A DNA stretch of 64,000 bases from Hydrogenophilales bacterium 28-61-23 (lineage in GTDB: Bacteria > Pseudomonadota > Gammaproteobacteria > Burkholderiales > Thiobacillaceae), in the NCBI GenBank assembly GCA_002281555.1, contig NCGJ01000002.1:124001-188000 (forward strand), written 5' to 3'. Positions 36,849 through 45,329 of this stretch are shown piece by piece. Every line of letters begins with the position of its first letter. The stretch's first letter is position 1. A program made the position numbers and the translations under genes. Under the pieces are notes generated by a model. That model ran no database searches, was not told the DNA's origin, and worked only from the letters and a program-made list of their open reading frames with translations.

Positions 36849-38539
36849 TGGTAAAGCTCCCGGAAATGGACGCAGTCGCGCAGGAGTTCGGCCTGCTTGC
36901 CCTGGCAGATGACCTGGCCGTCCTGAATCAGATAAATGCGGTCGGCCAGCTCGACGCTTTTCAGGCGGTGCGCGATGACGATGATGATGATTTCCGGCGC
37001 GATGGCGCGGATGGTGTCCATCACCGCCGCCTCGCTCTGGTTGTCGAGCGCGCTGGTGGCCTCGTCCAGAATCAGCACGCTTGGATTGCGGAACAGCGCG
37101 CGCGCGATGGCGATACGCTGGCGCTGGCCGCCGGAAAGGTTGGTGCCGGCTTCGTTGAGTTGGGTGTGGATGCCCTCGGGCAGGCTGGCGACATGCTCCC
37201 AGAGATTGGCTTTTCGCAGCGCGGCGATCACGCGTTCTTCGTCAAGCACCGCGCCGTAAGCCACATTGGCGGCGATGCTGTCGTTGAAGATATGCACCCG
37301 CTGCGTGACGATGGCGATGCGCGCGCGTACCGAGGTCAAGGAGTAGGCGCGGATATCCTGGCCGTTGACCGAAACCAGGCCGGCCGTGGCATCGAAGAAA
37401 CGCAGCAACAGACTGGCGATGGAACTTTTGCCGCCGCCGCTGCCGCCGACCAGCGCGATCACCTCGCCCTTGCGGACCTCCAGGCTGACTTCCCGCAACG
37501 CGGTCTTGTCACCGTAAGCCAGGCTGGCGTTGTCGAAATCAATGCTCGAAACATCCTGCAATTCCCGCTCACCGCCGCGGACTTCGGGATCCAGCGTCAT
37601 CATGGCGTGGATGCGTTCATGCGCCGCGACGGCATCCTGAAACTGGGTATAGGTCTGCGACAGGCGCCGGATCGGGTCCACCGCCATGAACAGCGCGGTC
37701 ATGAACGAGAAAAAAGCGCCCACCGTCATGCTGCCGTCGATGACCTGCATGCCGCCCACCGCGATGACCGCCGCGCCGGTGAACGAGGAGAACAACTCCA
37801 TCACCGGCACCACCAGCCCGCCGATGCGCACCGACTTCATGCTGATATCGAGACAGGACTGATTCACTTGCGCGAACCGGTTCGCCTCGAAAGTTTCGGT
37901 GTGATACGCCTTGATCGCCTCGACGTTGGAGAACATCTCGGACAGGCTGGCGGTGAGTTCGGCGTTGCGCGCCTGCGTGGTGTGGGAAACGCGGCGCAGC
38001 CGGCGCGAGATCAGATTGACCGGGACATACGCGGCAGGAATCACGACCAGGCTGATGAAGGCCAGCGCCGGGCTTTGATAAATGACCACCCCGATCAGCG
38101 CCACCGCCGTCATGGTTTCGCGTATCACCGTGGCCATGCTGTTGGAGACCGCGTTCTGGATGCGACCGATGTCGCCGGTGACCCGGCTGATCAGCTCGCC
38201 CGAGTGATGGCGATGGAAAAAGGCCAGGTCGAGATGCAGCAGATGGTTAAGCAGCCGGTCGCGCACCTTGCGCACGATGTCCTGGCCGACAAAACCCATG
38301 GTGTAGAGCTGGACATAGGCGCCGACTCCCTTCACCAGATAGGCGAGGACGATGTAAACGGGCAGCACGTAGAGCATCGCCTCGTTTTTGTGCACCAGGA
38401 TTTCATCCAGCAGCGGCTTGATCATCCAGGCGATCGCCGCGCTAGAGCCCGCCACCATCGTCATGGCGATAAACGCCAGCAGCAGCTTGCCGCGATAGTG
38501 GCGGTATTCCGGCCAGTAGGCGCGAATCAGCTCAAACAT
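36845..38539 (-). CDS. msbA: Lipid A export ABC transporter MsbA-like
   Basis: 564 residues: one exporter half with six membrane helices (about 20-300) and one nucleotide-binding domain. Walker A GGSGGGKSS, Q-loop VTQRVHIFND, signature NLSGGQRQRIAIA, Walker B VLILDEATSALD and H-loop IAHRL are all normal. It flips lipid A-core or similar lipids across the inner membrane and works as a homodimer. The coupled phosphatase follows it. No lpxK is beside it. Confidence 0.9.
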   Translation of the reverse strand: MFELIRAYWPEYRHYRGKLLLAFIAMTMVAGSSAAIAWMIKPLLDEILVHKNEAMLYVLPVYIVLAYLVKGVGAYVQLYTMGFVGQDIVRKVRDRLLNHLLHLDLAFFHRHHSGELISRVTGDIGRIQNAVSNSMATVIRETMTAVALIGVVIYQSPALAFISLVVIPAAYVPVNLISRRLRRVSHTTQARNAELTASLSEMFSNVEAIKAYHTETFEANRFAQVNQSCLDISMKSVRIGGLVVPVMELFSSFTGAAVIAVGGMQVIDGSMTVGAFFSFMTALFMAVDPIRRLSQTYTQFQDAVAAHERIHAMMTLDPEVRGGERELQDVSSIDFDNASLAYGDKTALREVSLEVRKGEVIALVGGSGGGKSSIASLLLRFFDATAGLVSVNGQDIRAYSLTSVRARIAIVTQRVHIFNDSIAANVAYGAVLDEERVIAALRKANLWEHVASLPEGIHTQLNEAGTNLSGGQRQRIAIARALFRNPSVLILDEATSALDNQSEAAVMDTIRAIAPEIIIIVIAHRLKSVELADRIYLIQDGQVICQGKQAELLRDCVHFRELYQ

Positions 38540-38798
38540 GCGGCCGGCCTGTGGCCATGGCCCGCCGCACAGAGGCGCTCAGGCAAGGGAATCTGGCTAA
38601 TTGAAAAAACGCCACGCGATTGTCCGGAGGTTTCAGGGCTGGTTACTCTAACCGGCCCGAGGCGGGTTAAGAAGCGATGTATTCACGCGGGGTATCCGAT
38701 GGAGAAACGGCCGCGGCGCACTTCGCCGACACGCTTTACACGGCTGGCCGTCAAATGCCGTGTTGACTCGGGAAAATGCCGGCAATTATAGTGCGGCC
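38540..38798. promoter_or_regulatory. Divergent intergenic region between msbA and zapB
   Basis: 259 bases with no convincing gene. Promoters of both genes must lie here; I could not assign them. Confidence 0.5.
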
Positions 38799-38990
38799 AT
38801 GCAAGCCGAACTGGACGCTCTGGAAACCAAGCTCGCTCTGATGTTGGAGCGGTATCAGGCAATGCGCGATGAAACGCAGAAATTGCGACAGCAAGTCGTC
38901 TCGCTGGAGAGCGCAAACAAGCAGTTGAACGACAAACTTGAAGCGGCGCGGGTTCGGGCTGAAGCGCTTTACAACAAGATTCCCGACTGA
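38799..38990 (+). CDS. zapB: ZapB-like cell-division coiled-coil protein
   Basis: 63 residues from the ATG at 38799; the frame starts earlier at 38760 but the first residues are not coiled coil. The protein is one long heptad coil (LETKLALMLERYQAMRDETQKLRQQVVSLESANKQLNDKL split over repeats), ending AEALYNKIPD. Similar TIGR02449-type proteins precede zapA in many proteobacteria. Probably helps the Z ring with ZapA. Only 35 bases separate it from zapA. Confidence 0.82.
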   Translation: MQAELDALETKLALMLERYQAMRDETQKLRQQVVSLESANKQLNDKLEAARVRAEALYNKIPD

Positions 38991-39025
38991 ATCCCTGATT
39001 TTTCTATAGCCCCGAGGTTGAACGC

Positions 39026-39331
39026 ATGGCCAATAACGTAAGCCTTGATGTCGCCATCATGGGCAGGGAGTTCCGGGTGGCTTGCCCGGAAGAAGAACGG
39101 GAAGGTCTGTTGCAGGCGGTCTCTTACCTTGACCGCAAGATGCGCGAGATCCGCGATAGCGGCAAAGTCATCGGCCTGGAGCGCATCGCCATCATGGCCG
39201 CCATCAACATCACCCACGATTACCTGAGCTCGAAACCGATCGAACCCGATATGCGAGAACACCGTCAGCGTCTCGATCATCTGTCCAAGCTGCTTGATCA
39301 AGCCCTGGCATCTCAAGATAATTTGTTCTGA
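39026..39331 (+). CDS. zapA: Cell division protein ZapA
   Basis: 101 residues, exact family length. N-terminal beta part VSLDVAIMGREFRVACPEEEREGL, then the dimerising coiled coil ending in LDQALASQDNLF. ZapA crosslinks FtsZ filaments at midcell. It is followed by 6S RNA and fau, the conserved proteobacterial order. Confidence 0.95.
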   Translation: MANNVSLDVAIMGREFRVACPEEEREGLLQAVSYLDRKMREIRDSGKVIGLERIAIMAAINITHDYLSSKPIEPDMREHRQRLDHLSKLLDQALASQDNLF

Positions 39332-39370
39332 CGCCGCGTCTGTGGTGTAAATAGTAAATAGTGGCGTCAT

Positions 39371-39560
39371 CAATCTCCCTGCTGCGTTCGCGAGGTCCGT
39401 AAATTCTTTGAACCGATAAGCTTTTGCTTAAGGTCGCGGTAGTCGGATCGCCGGTGTGCGCGTGGCATTGCGTCCATGTACCCGAGGCGATCGTGCCCTG
39501 GCCGAACTTGGATCCACTGGGTTCAAGATAGCGGTCCGGACGGCGTAAGCGGGGAGACCC
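39371..39560 (+). ncRNA. ssrS: 6S RNA
   Basis: Between zapA and fau. The closing stem is visible: TCTCCCTGC near 39375 pairs with GCGGGGAGA near 39550. Inner features include TTCGCGAGG, TTTGAACCGATAAGC, a long double-stranded arm and ACTGGGTTCAAGATAGCGG, as in enterobacterial 6S RNA. It mimics an open promoter and binds sigma-70 RNA polymerase in stationary phase. Ends are set by the stem and are accurate to a few bases only. Confidence 0.9.
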
Positions 39561-39566
39561 CTCTTC

Positions 39567-40247
39567 ATGTTCCACATTCCCGAACCTATCGATACGGCTC
39601 CCGCCAGCAAGGCGTTGCTGCGCAAACAACTGCGCCAGCAACGCGCCGCCGTCACCCCGGCCGAACGCCATGCCGCCGGCCAACAGTTGGCCCGGCTCGC
39701 CTTGCGCCATCGCCTGCTGGCGCGGAATCGCCGGATCGGCTTCTACATGCCGTCGAAGAACGAGATCGACGTGTTGCCGCTGCTGCGCACGGCTTTGCGC
39801 ATGGGCGTCGCCTGCTACCTGCCGGTGGTGCCGAGACGCGCGCTGGTCGGCGCGCGCCGGCACAAGCTGTGGTTCACCCGCCTGGCCGGCAAGGAAATCG
39901 CGCTCGATCAGGCCCATCCCGCCTGGGTCAATAATCGTTACGGCATTCCGGAATATCTGCCGCGCGCCGCGCGCCGGGTACGTTCGCGCCAGCTCGATCT
40001 GCTGTTCATGCCGATGCTGGGCTTCGACCGCCGGGGCTGGCGCATCGGCATGGGCGGCGGCTACTACGATGCCAGTCTGGCTTATCTGGGCGAAACGAAA
40101 ACGCGCCGCGCGCATTGGCGGCGTCCGCGTTTGATCGGCGTCGCCTTCTCGGTTCAGGAAATTGCCCGCGCGCCCAACGATCCCTGGGATGTGCCGTTGA
40201 ACGGCATCCTGACCGAGCGCGCTTATCTGCGCGTGCCGCCCGGCTAG
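39567..40247 (+). CDS. fau: 5-formyltetrahydrofolate cyclo-ligase
   Basis: 226 residues. It has the ATP-binding KALLRKQLRQQR N-terminus, FYMPSKNEIDVLPLL, the catalytic DLLFMPMLGFDRRGWRIGMGGGYYD loop, and DPWDVPLNGILTE. It converts 5-formyl-THF to 5,10-methenyl-THF. The ATG lies 7 bases after the 6S RNA end, so the mRNA may be made by readthrough of ssrS, as in E. coli ygfA. Confidence 0.94.
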   Translation: MFHIPEPIDTAPASKALLRKQLRQQRAAVTPAERHAAGQQLARLALRHRLLARNRRIGFYMPSKNEIDVLPLLRTALRMGVACYLPVVPRRALVGARRHKLWFTRLAGKEIALDQAHPAWVNNRYGIPEYLPRAARRVRSRQLDLLFMPMLGFDRRGWRIGMGGGYYDASLAYLGETKTRRAHWRRPRLIGVAFSVQEIARAPNDPWDVPLNGILTERAYLRVPPG

Positions 40248-40289
40248 CTATCGACTACCCGACGGCAGTAAAGCTGGATGAAATCACTA

Positions 40290-40303
40290 GAATGAATTCA
40301 TTC
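40290..40303. promoter_or_regulatory. Palindrome upstream of oxyR
   Basis: GAATGAATTCATTC is a perfect 14-base palindrome 22 bases before the oxyR ATG. It may be an operator in the oxyR promoter; no LysR T-N11-A site is certain. Confidence 0.3.
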
Positions 40304-40324
40304 GCATGATGAATCGAGGCCGCC

Positions 40325-41242
40325 ATGACCCTGCAAGAACTGCGTTATCTGGTCGCTCTGGCCGACACCGGCCACTTCGGGCAGGCCGCAGAAGCCTGTT
40401 TCGTCAGTCAATCGACGCTATCCACCGGCCTGAAGAAGCTGGAAGATTTTCTTGGCGTGATCGTTTTCGATCGCTCCCTGAAACGGGTCACGCCGACCCC
40501 CATCGGTCGTGAAATTGTCGAATCGGCGCGGCGCATCGTCGAGGAAACCACCCGCATCCGCGAACTGGCCAGCTACGCCAAAGACCCGATGGAGCGCACC
40601 CTGCACCTCGGCGTCATCCCCACGCTGGGGCCTTATTACCTGCCGCATGTGCTGACCCGGGTACGCGAGGCGCACCCTAAATTGCGCCTGCTGCTGCGCG
40701 AGGAAATGACCCCGCACATGCTCGCCCACCTGGCCGAAGGCAAGCTCGATGCCGGCCTGCTCGCCCTGCCGGTCGACGACCCCGGCCTGGAGGTCGCCCC
40801 CCTGTTCGTGGAACCGTTTCTGGCCGCAGTCCCCGCCGGCCATGCGCTGGCCCAGGCCAGCTCGGTCAATATCGACGAACTCGCCGCCGCCGGATTGCTG
40901 TTGCTGGAAGAAGGCCACTGCCTGCGCGAGCAGGCGCTGGAAGCCTGTCACATGCAGGGCATCAAAAGCGAGGAAATCCGCGCCACCAGCCTGGAAACGC
41001 TGCGCCAGATGGTCGCGATGGGCCTGGGTGTAACCCTGATTCCAGCGCTGGCCGGCGCGGGCGTCAATGCGAACGGTGAACAGGTCGTCCTGAAACCGAT
41101 CAGCAAACCCGGCGCGGCGCGCACCGTCGGCCTGGTCTGGCGCAAACGTTCGGCGATGACGGCCAGTATCGGCCGGCTGGCCGAAACCCTGGCGACGAAA
41201 CTACCGCCCGGGGTGTTGCCGATTCAGGCTAACGGCCAGTAA
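40325..41242 (+). CDS. oxyR: Hydrogen-peroxide sensor OxyR (LysR family)
   Basis: 305 residues. HTH at 1-60 (LQELRYLVALADTGHFGQAAEACFVSQSTLS), then the LysR effector domain. The peroxide-sensing Cys pair is kept with E. coli spacing: EEGHCLREQALEACHM (Cys near 199 and 208). Oxidised OxyR activates catalase, peroxidase and related genes. No catalase or ahpC is beside it in this window. Convergent with the PEP-CTERM gene. Confidence 0.94.
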   Translation: MTLQELRYLVALADTGHFGQAAEACFVSQSTLSTGLKKLEDFLGVIVFDRSLKRVTPTPIGREIVESARRIVEETTRIRELASYAKDPMERTLHLGVIPTLGPYYLPHVLTRVREAHPKLRLLLREEMTPHMLAHLAEGKLDAGLLALPVDDPGLEVAPLFVEPFLAAVPAGHALAQASSVNIDELAAAGLLLLEEGHCLREQALEACHMQGIKSEEIRATSLETLRQMVAMGLGVTLIPALAGAGVNANGEQVVLKPISKPGAARTVGLVWRKRSAMTASIGRLAETLATKLPPGVLPIQANGQ

Positions 41243-41296
41243 TTCGTTTGCCGTCGCGCCCGCGCGGGCGATCTCGGCAAATCGACAGCCTGCCGT

Positions 41297-42304
41297 TCAG
41301 ACCGCCTGATCGCGGCGGCGTAGCGCGAATCCGACGACGCCCAATCCGGCCAGCCACATCGCCCAAGTATCCGCCTCGGGGACAGGGGAGGCAAAGCCAT
41401 AGCTGCCATCGAGGTTCTGCACCAGACCGCTGCTGTCGGCCAGACTCAGGCCGGGGCTAAGCCAGATTCGGGTTGCGCCGCTGGCCGTCACCGCTACCGG
41501 GGCCATGGCTTGCGCGGACAAAGCCTGGATCGTCAGCGGCTGGATCGGTGTGGGTGCGGCGTTGTCGATGGTGAGACCAGCACCGGCAGAAACCGTGGCA
41601 GCGGCGCGGTAACTAAAAGAAATATCGTCGCCGGCGCGAATGGTCAATTCCAACCGCCACGGCACAAGGCCGCCGCCAGAACTCCCAGCCAAAAAGCTCG
41701 ATCCGGCTTGTTTTGAGGCCCTGCAGGATGCCCCCAACTCAAAACAACCGCCAGCTCCGGGCGCAAAAGACATCGCCAGCCAGCCCAACGAATAGCCACC
41801 GCTGCCGTAGCCATAGCCGGCGCCGTTGATGGTGTTGTAGTAGGAACCGCCGCTGAACGAAAAATAGGTTTCGCCGGTCAGCACCAGCAGCCCGGTACTC
41901 CCGGCGGCGCCGCTGATCGAGCTGTTCAGCATCATGATCGATTCGGCCGACGCAGTACTCTTCGCGTAGTAGTGGCTGTCCGTTATCTGCTCATCGGAAG
42001 AGAGCGCCAATCCCACACCGCCGCTGTATCCCCAGGCCCGACCGATGGAGGCTGCCTGCCGCCCCCCAAAGTTGACCGACGCCGTGCTGCCGGCTTTCAC
42101 GCTCAGGCCATCCCAGTACATCTCGTTTACGCCCTGGGGATCGTAAAAGCGGTGGTTGTCGTTGAGTGAATTTCCGTCGTCGCGCGCCTCAGCCTGCGCG
42201 CTTCCCTTGACGCCATAGGCCACCGTGGCTTGTGCGGGCGGCGTTGCCATGCCGACCAGAAAAATGGCGCTGTGCAGCAGAGTTTTGTAAATTGTTGCTT
42301 TCAT
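41297..42304 (-). CDS. PEP-CTERM sorting-domain protein
   Basis: 335 residues. A signal peptide (ends PPAQA) is followed by a Gly/Ser/Ala-rich body with few charged residues. The C-terminus is a classic PEP-CTERM signal: SPVPEADTWAMWLAGLGVVGF and then RRRDQ. The VPEADTWAM motif is the exosortase recognition site. The protein is probably cut and sent to the envelope or exopolysaccharide by an exosortase encoded elsewhere. No exosortase is in the window. Function unknown, perhaps structural in biofilm. Confidence 0.85.
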   Translation of the reverse strand: MKATIYKTLLHSAIFLVGMATPPAQATVAYGVKGSAQAEARDDGNSLNDNHRFYDPQGVNEMYWDGLSVKAGSTASVNFGGRQAASIGRAWGYSGGVGLALSSDEQITDSHYYAKSTASAESIMMLNSSISGAAGSTGLLVLTGETYFSFSGGSYYNTINGAGYGYGSGGYSLGWLAMSFAPGAGGCFELGASCRASKQAGSSFLAGSSGGGLVPWRLELTIRAGDDISFSYRAAATVSAGAGLTIDNAAPTPIQPLTIQALSAQAMAPVAVTASGATRIWLSPGLSLADSSGLVQNLDGSYGFASPVPEADTWAMWLAGLGVVGFALRRRDQAV

Positions 42305-42391
42305 GCCGATTCTCCTTGGGCCCCGGGCCACATTGGGTATTGAAATGACTGGACGATATGGGCGGTTGTTTATCGCGCACGTCGAATATTA

Positions 42392-42399
42392 ATACCAAT
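42392..42399 (+). promoter_or_regulatory. Candidate GntR operator half-site before the sugar kinase
   Basis: ATACCAAT lies 36 bases before the kinase ATG. Its reverse, ATTGGTAT, is at 44465-44472, upstream of the SemiSWEET-GntR pair. Operators of HutC-type GntR proteins often contain TGGTAT. Low confidence. Confidence 0.3.
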
Positions 42400-42435
42400 A
42401 AGATGCCAAAGATAAAAACCTCAGAGGGAGACACC

Positions 42436-43377
42436 ATGCGAATTTTTGTTTTAGGCAACTACATGAACGCCCATTTCATTCATGTCGACCGACTGCCCAA
42501 AGCCGGTGAATCACTGGCGGCTCGGCGCGTGTTTCAGGAACATGGCGGCAAGGGCCTGAATCTGGGCGTCGGCCTGCACCGGCTGGGCGTGGCGGTCGAC
42601 ATGCTGATGGCGGTGGGGGCGGACGCGGCGGGCGCCGCCGTGAAACGCGCGCTGGCCAGCGAGGGAATGAATACCGAATATTTTCTGACGCTGGGGGAAT
42701 GCTCGGGATTTGGCGTCGGCTTCATCGCACCCGACGGCAGCAATTTTCTGGCGGCGGATCTGGGCGCCAATGCCCTGTTGACGTCCGATCATGTCGATCA
42801 GGCCGGCGCCGCGCTTGATCGGGCCGAATGGGTCATGGCGCATTTCGAGCTGCCCGATGCGGTGATCCTGCATGCGTTCCGCTTGGCGCGGGCGCGGGGC
42901 ATTGCGACCTATCTCAATCCCTCGCCGTGGCGGACGCCGCCGGAGGGAATGCTGCCGCTGACCGATGTGCTGGTGGTCAACGCCAGCGAAGCCGCCCACT
43001 TGTTCGATGCGCCGCCGTCGGCGGACTGGGGCACCGCGGCGTGGCTGGCGCAACTGCCCGGCCTGGCGGCTCAATCGGATTGGCGCGGACGTTTGCTGGT
43101 GGTGACGCTGGCGCATGAAGGCTGCGTCGCGCTTGATATTTCGGGTAACGCGATCAGTGCGCCGGCATTTGAAATCGAGCAGATCGACGCGACCGGCGCG
43201 GGCGACGCCTTTGGTTGTGGATTGGTATGGAGCTTATTGCGTGGGGAATCGCCAGGTGAAGCGCTACGGGTCGGCAATGCCTGCGGCGCATATATCGCGG
43301 CGCGGGAGGGCATCCTGGCGCATCTGCCGCGAATAGCCGACCTGGACGGATTGTTATCGCGACCTATTGAAGGTTGA
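42436..43377 (+). CDS. PfkB-family (ribokinase-like) sugar kinase
   Basis: 313 residues from the ATG at 42436 with GAGGGAG 8 bases upstream. PfkB signature 1 GGKGLNLGVGLHRLGVAV and signature 2 DATGAGDAFGCGLVW, with the catalytic Asp, are intact. It phosphorylates a sugar or nucleoside with ATP; ribose or a deoxyribose type is likely but the substrate is not proven. Convergent with and overlapping the GntR gene by 14 bases; the nearby SemiSWEET may bring in the same sugar. Confidence 0.86.
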   Translation: MRIFVLGNYMNAHFIHVDRLPKAGESLAARRVFQEHGGKGLNLGVGLHRLGVAVDMLMAVGADAAGAAVKRALASEGMNTEYFLTLGECSGFGVGFIAPDGSNFLAADLGANALLTSDHVDQAGAALDRAEWVMAHFELPDAVILHAFRLARARGIATYLNPSPWRTPPEGMLPLTDVLVVNASEAAHLFDAPPSADWGTAAWLAQLPGLAAQSDWRGRLLVVTLAHEGCVALDISGNAISAPAFEIEQIDATGAGDAFGCGLVWSLLRGESPGEALRVGNACGAYIAAREGILAHLPRIADLDGLLSRPIEG

Positions 43378-44152
43378 GGGTCAGCCGGTAGGCATAGGCG
43401 TCGCCTCGGAAGGTGCCTTCGACGTATTCAATAATCTGCCCCGATTGACTGAAGGTTTTCCGCTTCATCAACAGACAGGGCGACGGTGCCGCGAACTCAA
43501 ACACGGCCGACTCCGCCTCGCTGCTCAGCACGGCCTCGATCATTTGTTCGCCGTGCGACAGGGCGATGCCGCAGCGTTCGCTCAAAAAACGATACACCGA
43601 GCCTTCGATATCCCATTCAGCCAGTTCGGGCGCGGCGCTGAGGTCGTACCAGGCCACTTCGCGCGACAGCGGGATGCCGTCGCCCAGACGCAGACGCACC
43701 AGGCGCAAGAAACGCGCGGTGGATGGCCGGCCAAAAATGGACGAGATGGTGCGGTCGGTAACAATGCCGTGCTCCAGCAGGCGCGTGGACGCCTCCATAC
43801 CCAGTTCGCGCATTTCCTCGGTAAACCCTTTCAGCCGGCCAAGCTGGGGGGTGAGACGGGGGGGCGCTTTGGCGGTGACGCCAGCCCGGCCATGGGTTAC
43901 CAGATAGTTTTTGCCGCGCAGTTCCTCATACGCGCGGCGCACGGTCACCCGGCTGAGATTCAACTTTTCCGCCAATGCGCGTTCCGAGGGTAGGCTTTGC
44001 CCGTTGGCGATCTCGCCGGACTCGATCAGCGCGGCGAGATTGTTGGTCAGTTGCTGGTAGCTGGGCGCGGCAACCTTGCGATTGGGGGCGATTCGCCCGA
44101 TCAGCGGGTCGTCCGGATTGCTTGCCGGAGCGAGGCTTTTATTTACCGTCAT
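43364..44152 (-). CDS. GntR family (HutC/UTRA) transcriptional regulator
   Basis: 262 residues. The winged HTH is at about 28-98 (YQQLTNNLAALIESGEIANGQ, RALAEKLNLSRVTVRRAYEEL). The UTRA ligand domain follows (FLRLVRLRLGDGIPLSREVAWY, YVEGTFRGDAYAYRLTL). It probably represses the sugar kinase/transporter genes and is relieved by a sugar phosphate. Start overlaps the SemiSWEET stop by 14 bases, so the two share one mRNA. Confidence 0.9.
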   Translation of the reverse strand: MTVNKSLAPASNPDDPLIGRIAPNRKVAAPSYQQLTNNLAALIESGEIANGQSLPSERALAEKLNLSRVTVRRAYEELRGKNYLVTHGRAGVTAKAPPRLTPQLGRLKGFTEEMRELGMEASTRLLEHGIVTDRTISSIFGRPSTARFLRLVRLRLGDGIPLSREVAWYDLSAAPELAEWDIEGSVYRFLSERCGIALSHGEQMIEAVLSSEAESAVFEFAAPSPCLLMKRKTFSQSGQIIEYVEGTFRGDAYAYRLTLNLQ

Positions 44153-44417
44153 GCACGCCGTACTTCTCGAACTTGAGCTTCATGACCGTAATTGCGCCGG
44201 TCAGAACCACCATCATCGCGTTGGCCACAATCAGGGGCAGATCGTTCTTGAGCAGGCCGTAAACCAGCCAGAGCGCCAAACCCAGGGTGATGATGACGTA
44301 AGTGGGCAGAGAGATGCCGCTTACATCCCGGGTTTTCCAGGTGCGCCACACCTGCGGTACGAACGAGGAAGTGGTGAAGGCGGTGGCGACCAGGCCGAGG
44401 CTGTCGAGAGAGTCCAT
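44139..44417 (-). CDS. SemiSWEET-type sugar transporter
   Basis: 92 residues, one MtN3/PQ-loop unit of three helices. The PQ motif is in SFVPQVWRTWKTRDVSGIS, and the third helix ends MKLKFEKYG. SemiSWEETs work as dimers and let sugars pass down their gradient through the inner membrane. First in a minus-strand unit with the GntR gene. A facilitator next to an ATP-using kinase would trap the sugar inside. Confidence 0.88.
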   Translation of the reverse strand: MDSLDSLGLVATAFTTSSFVPQVWRTWKTRDVSGISLPTYVIITLGLALWLVYGLLKNDLPLIVANAMMVVLTGAITVMKLKFEKYGVHDGK

Positions 44418-44570
44418 GTTCAGATTGCTCGCTTGTTGTCAGGTTAGCCGTCTACTGGCATTCGATTGGTATCGTTCGTTCGACTTTGGCCTTATCGCTT
44501 CCGGCAGCGCGATGGTGCCATGAAGGCGGGAGCCCAACAAATTTCAAACCACAGCCCCAAGAAGATTGCG
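44418..44570 (-). promoter_or_regulatory. Promoter region of the SemiSWEET-GntR unit
   Basis: 153 bases, also the end of the zinc operon. It contains ATTGGTAT at 44465-44472, a candidate GntR site. No gene seen. Confidence 0.4.
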
Positions 44571-45329
44571 TTATCGGTTGGGATTGCGGTTGAACAAAGC
44601 CGCGACGCTGGCCACCGCGACCAGCGCCAGCACGATGGCCGCGCCGGAAGGCAGATCGAACAGACCGGAAACGATCAGGCCGAGCGCATAACCCAGCACG
44701 CCGATAATCAGGCCGCGCGCCAGGCGCTCCCCGGCGACCAGCGCCGGCACGATCAGGCTGGCGAAGACCAGATAGATGCCGACGACCTGAACCGAGGCGG
44801 TGATGGTCAGCGCGAACAGCAGATAAAAACCCAACGGCGAGGCGCGCAAGTTGAAGCGGAACCAGACCGCCAGCATCAGCGCGGTGATGACGGCCAACGG
44901 GACCAGACCGCTCCAGCTGGTCCACAAAATCTGCCCGACCAGCAAGTCTTGCAAGTGCTCGGCGCCGTGCGGGTCGTGGCTCATCAGGATCAGCGCGAGA
45001 CAGGCGGCGGCGACGAAAGTGACGCCGATGATCGCCTCCTGGCGCGCGCTTGCGCAGCCCCGACCAAACCTTTCCATGCGCTGCAGAAACAGCGCGCCGA
45101 GCAACGCGGCGGTCACCGCGCCGGTCTGGGTCAACCAGGGGCTATCTTCTCCGCCCAGACTGTGCGCGATCACCACGCCCAGGCCGGCGATCTGCGCGAT
45201 GGCGAGATCGAGGAAAACGATGCCGCGCTTGAGCACGGCCTGCCCAAGTGGCACATGACTGGCCAGCACCAGCAGGCCGGCGGCGAAAGCGGGCAGGAGG
45301 ATGCCGGGTTCCAGGCCGGAGAAATTCAT
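44571..45329 (-). CDS. znuB: Metal (zinc) ABC transporter permease ZnuB-like
   Basis: 252 residues with seven or eight membrane helices and the ABC-3 pattern (VIAHSLGGEDSPWLTQTGAV, ASVQVVGIYLVFASLIVPALVAGERLARGL). It forms the inner-membrane channel for zinc or manganese with a binding protein. It overlaps the znuA stop by 4 bases. The ATPase partner (znuC) is missing from the operon. Confidence 0.9.
   Translation of the reverse strand: MNFSGLEPGILLPAFAAGLLVLASHVPLGQAVLKRGIVFLDLAIAQIAGLGVVIAHSLGGEDSPWLTQTGAVTAALLGALFLQRMERFGRGCASARQEAIIGVTFVAAACLALILMSHDPHGAEHLQDLLVGQILWTSWSGLVPLAVITALMLAVWFRFNLRASPLGFYLLFALTITASVQVVGIYLVFASLIVPALVAGERLARGLIIGVLGYALGLIVSGLFDLPSGAAIVLALVAVASVAALFNRNPNR

Noticed and set aside
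36866-38791. 641-codon open plus-strand frame
   Set aside because: Antisense of msbA, which has all ABC motifs; the plus product is His/Arg/Asp-rich and unlike any protein.
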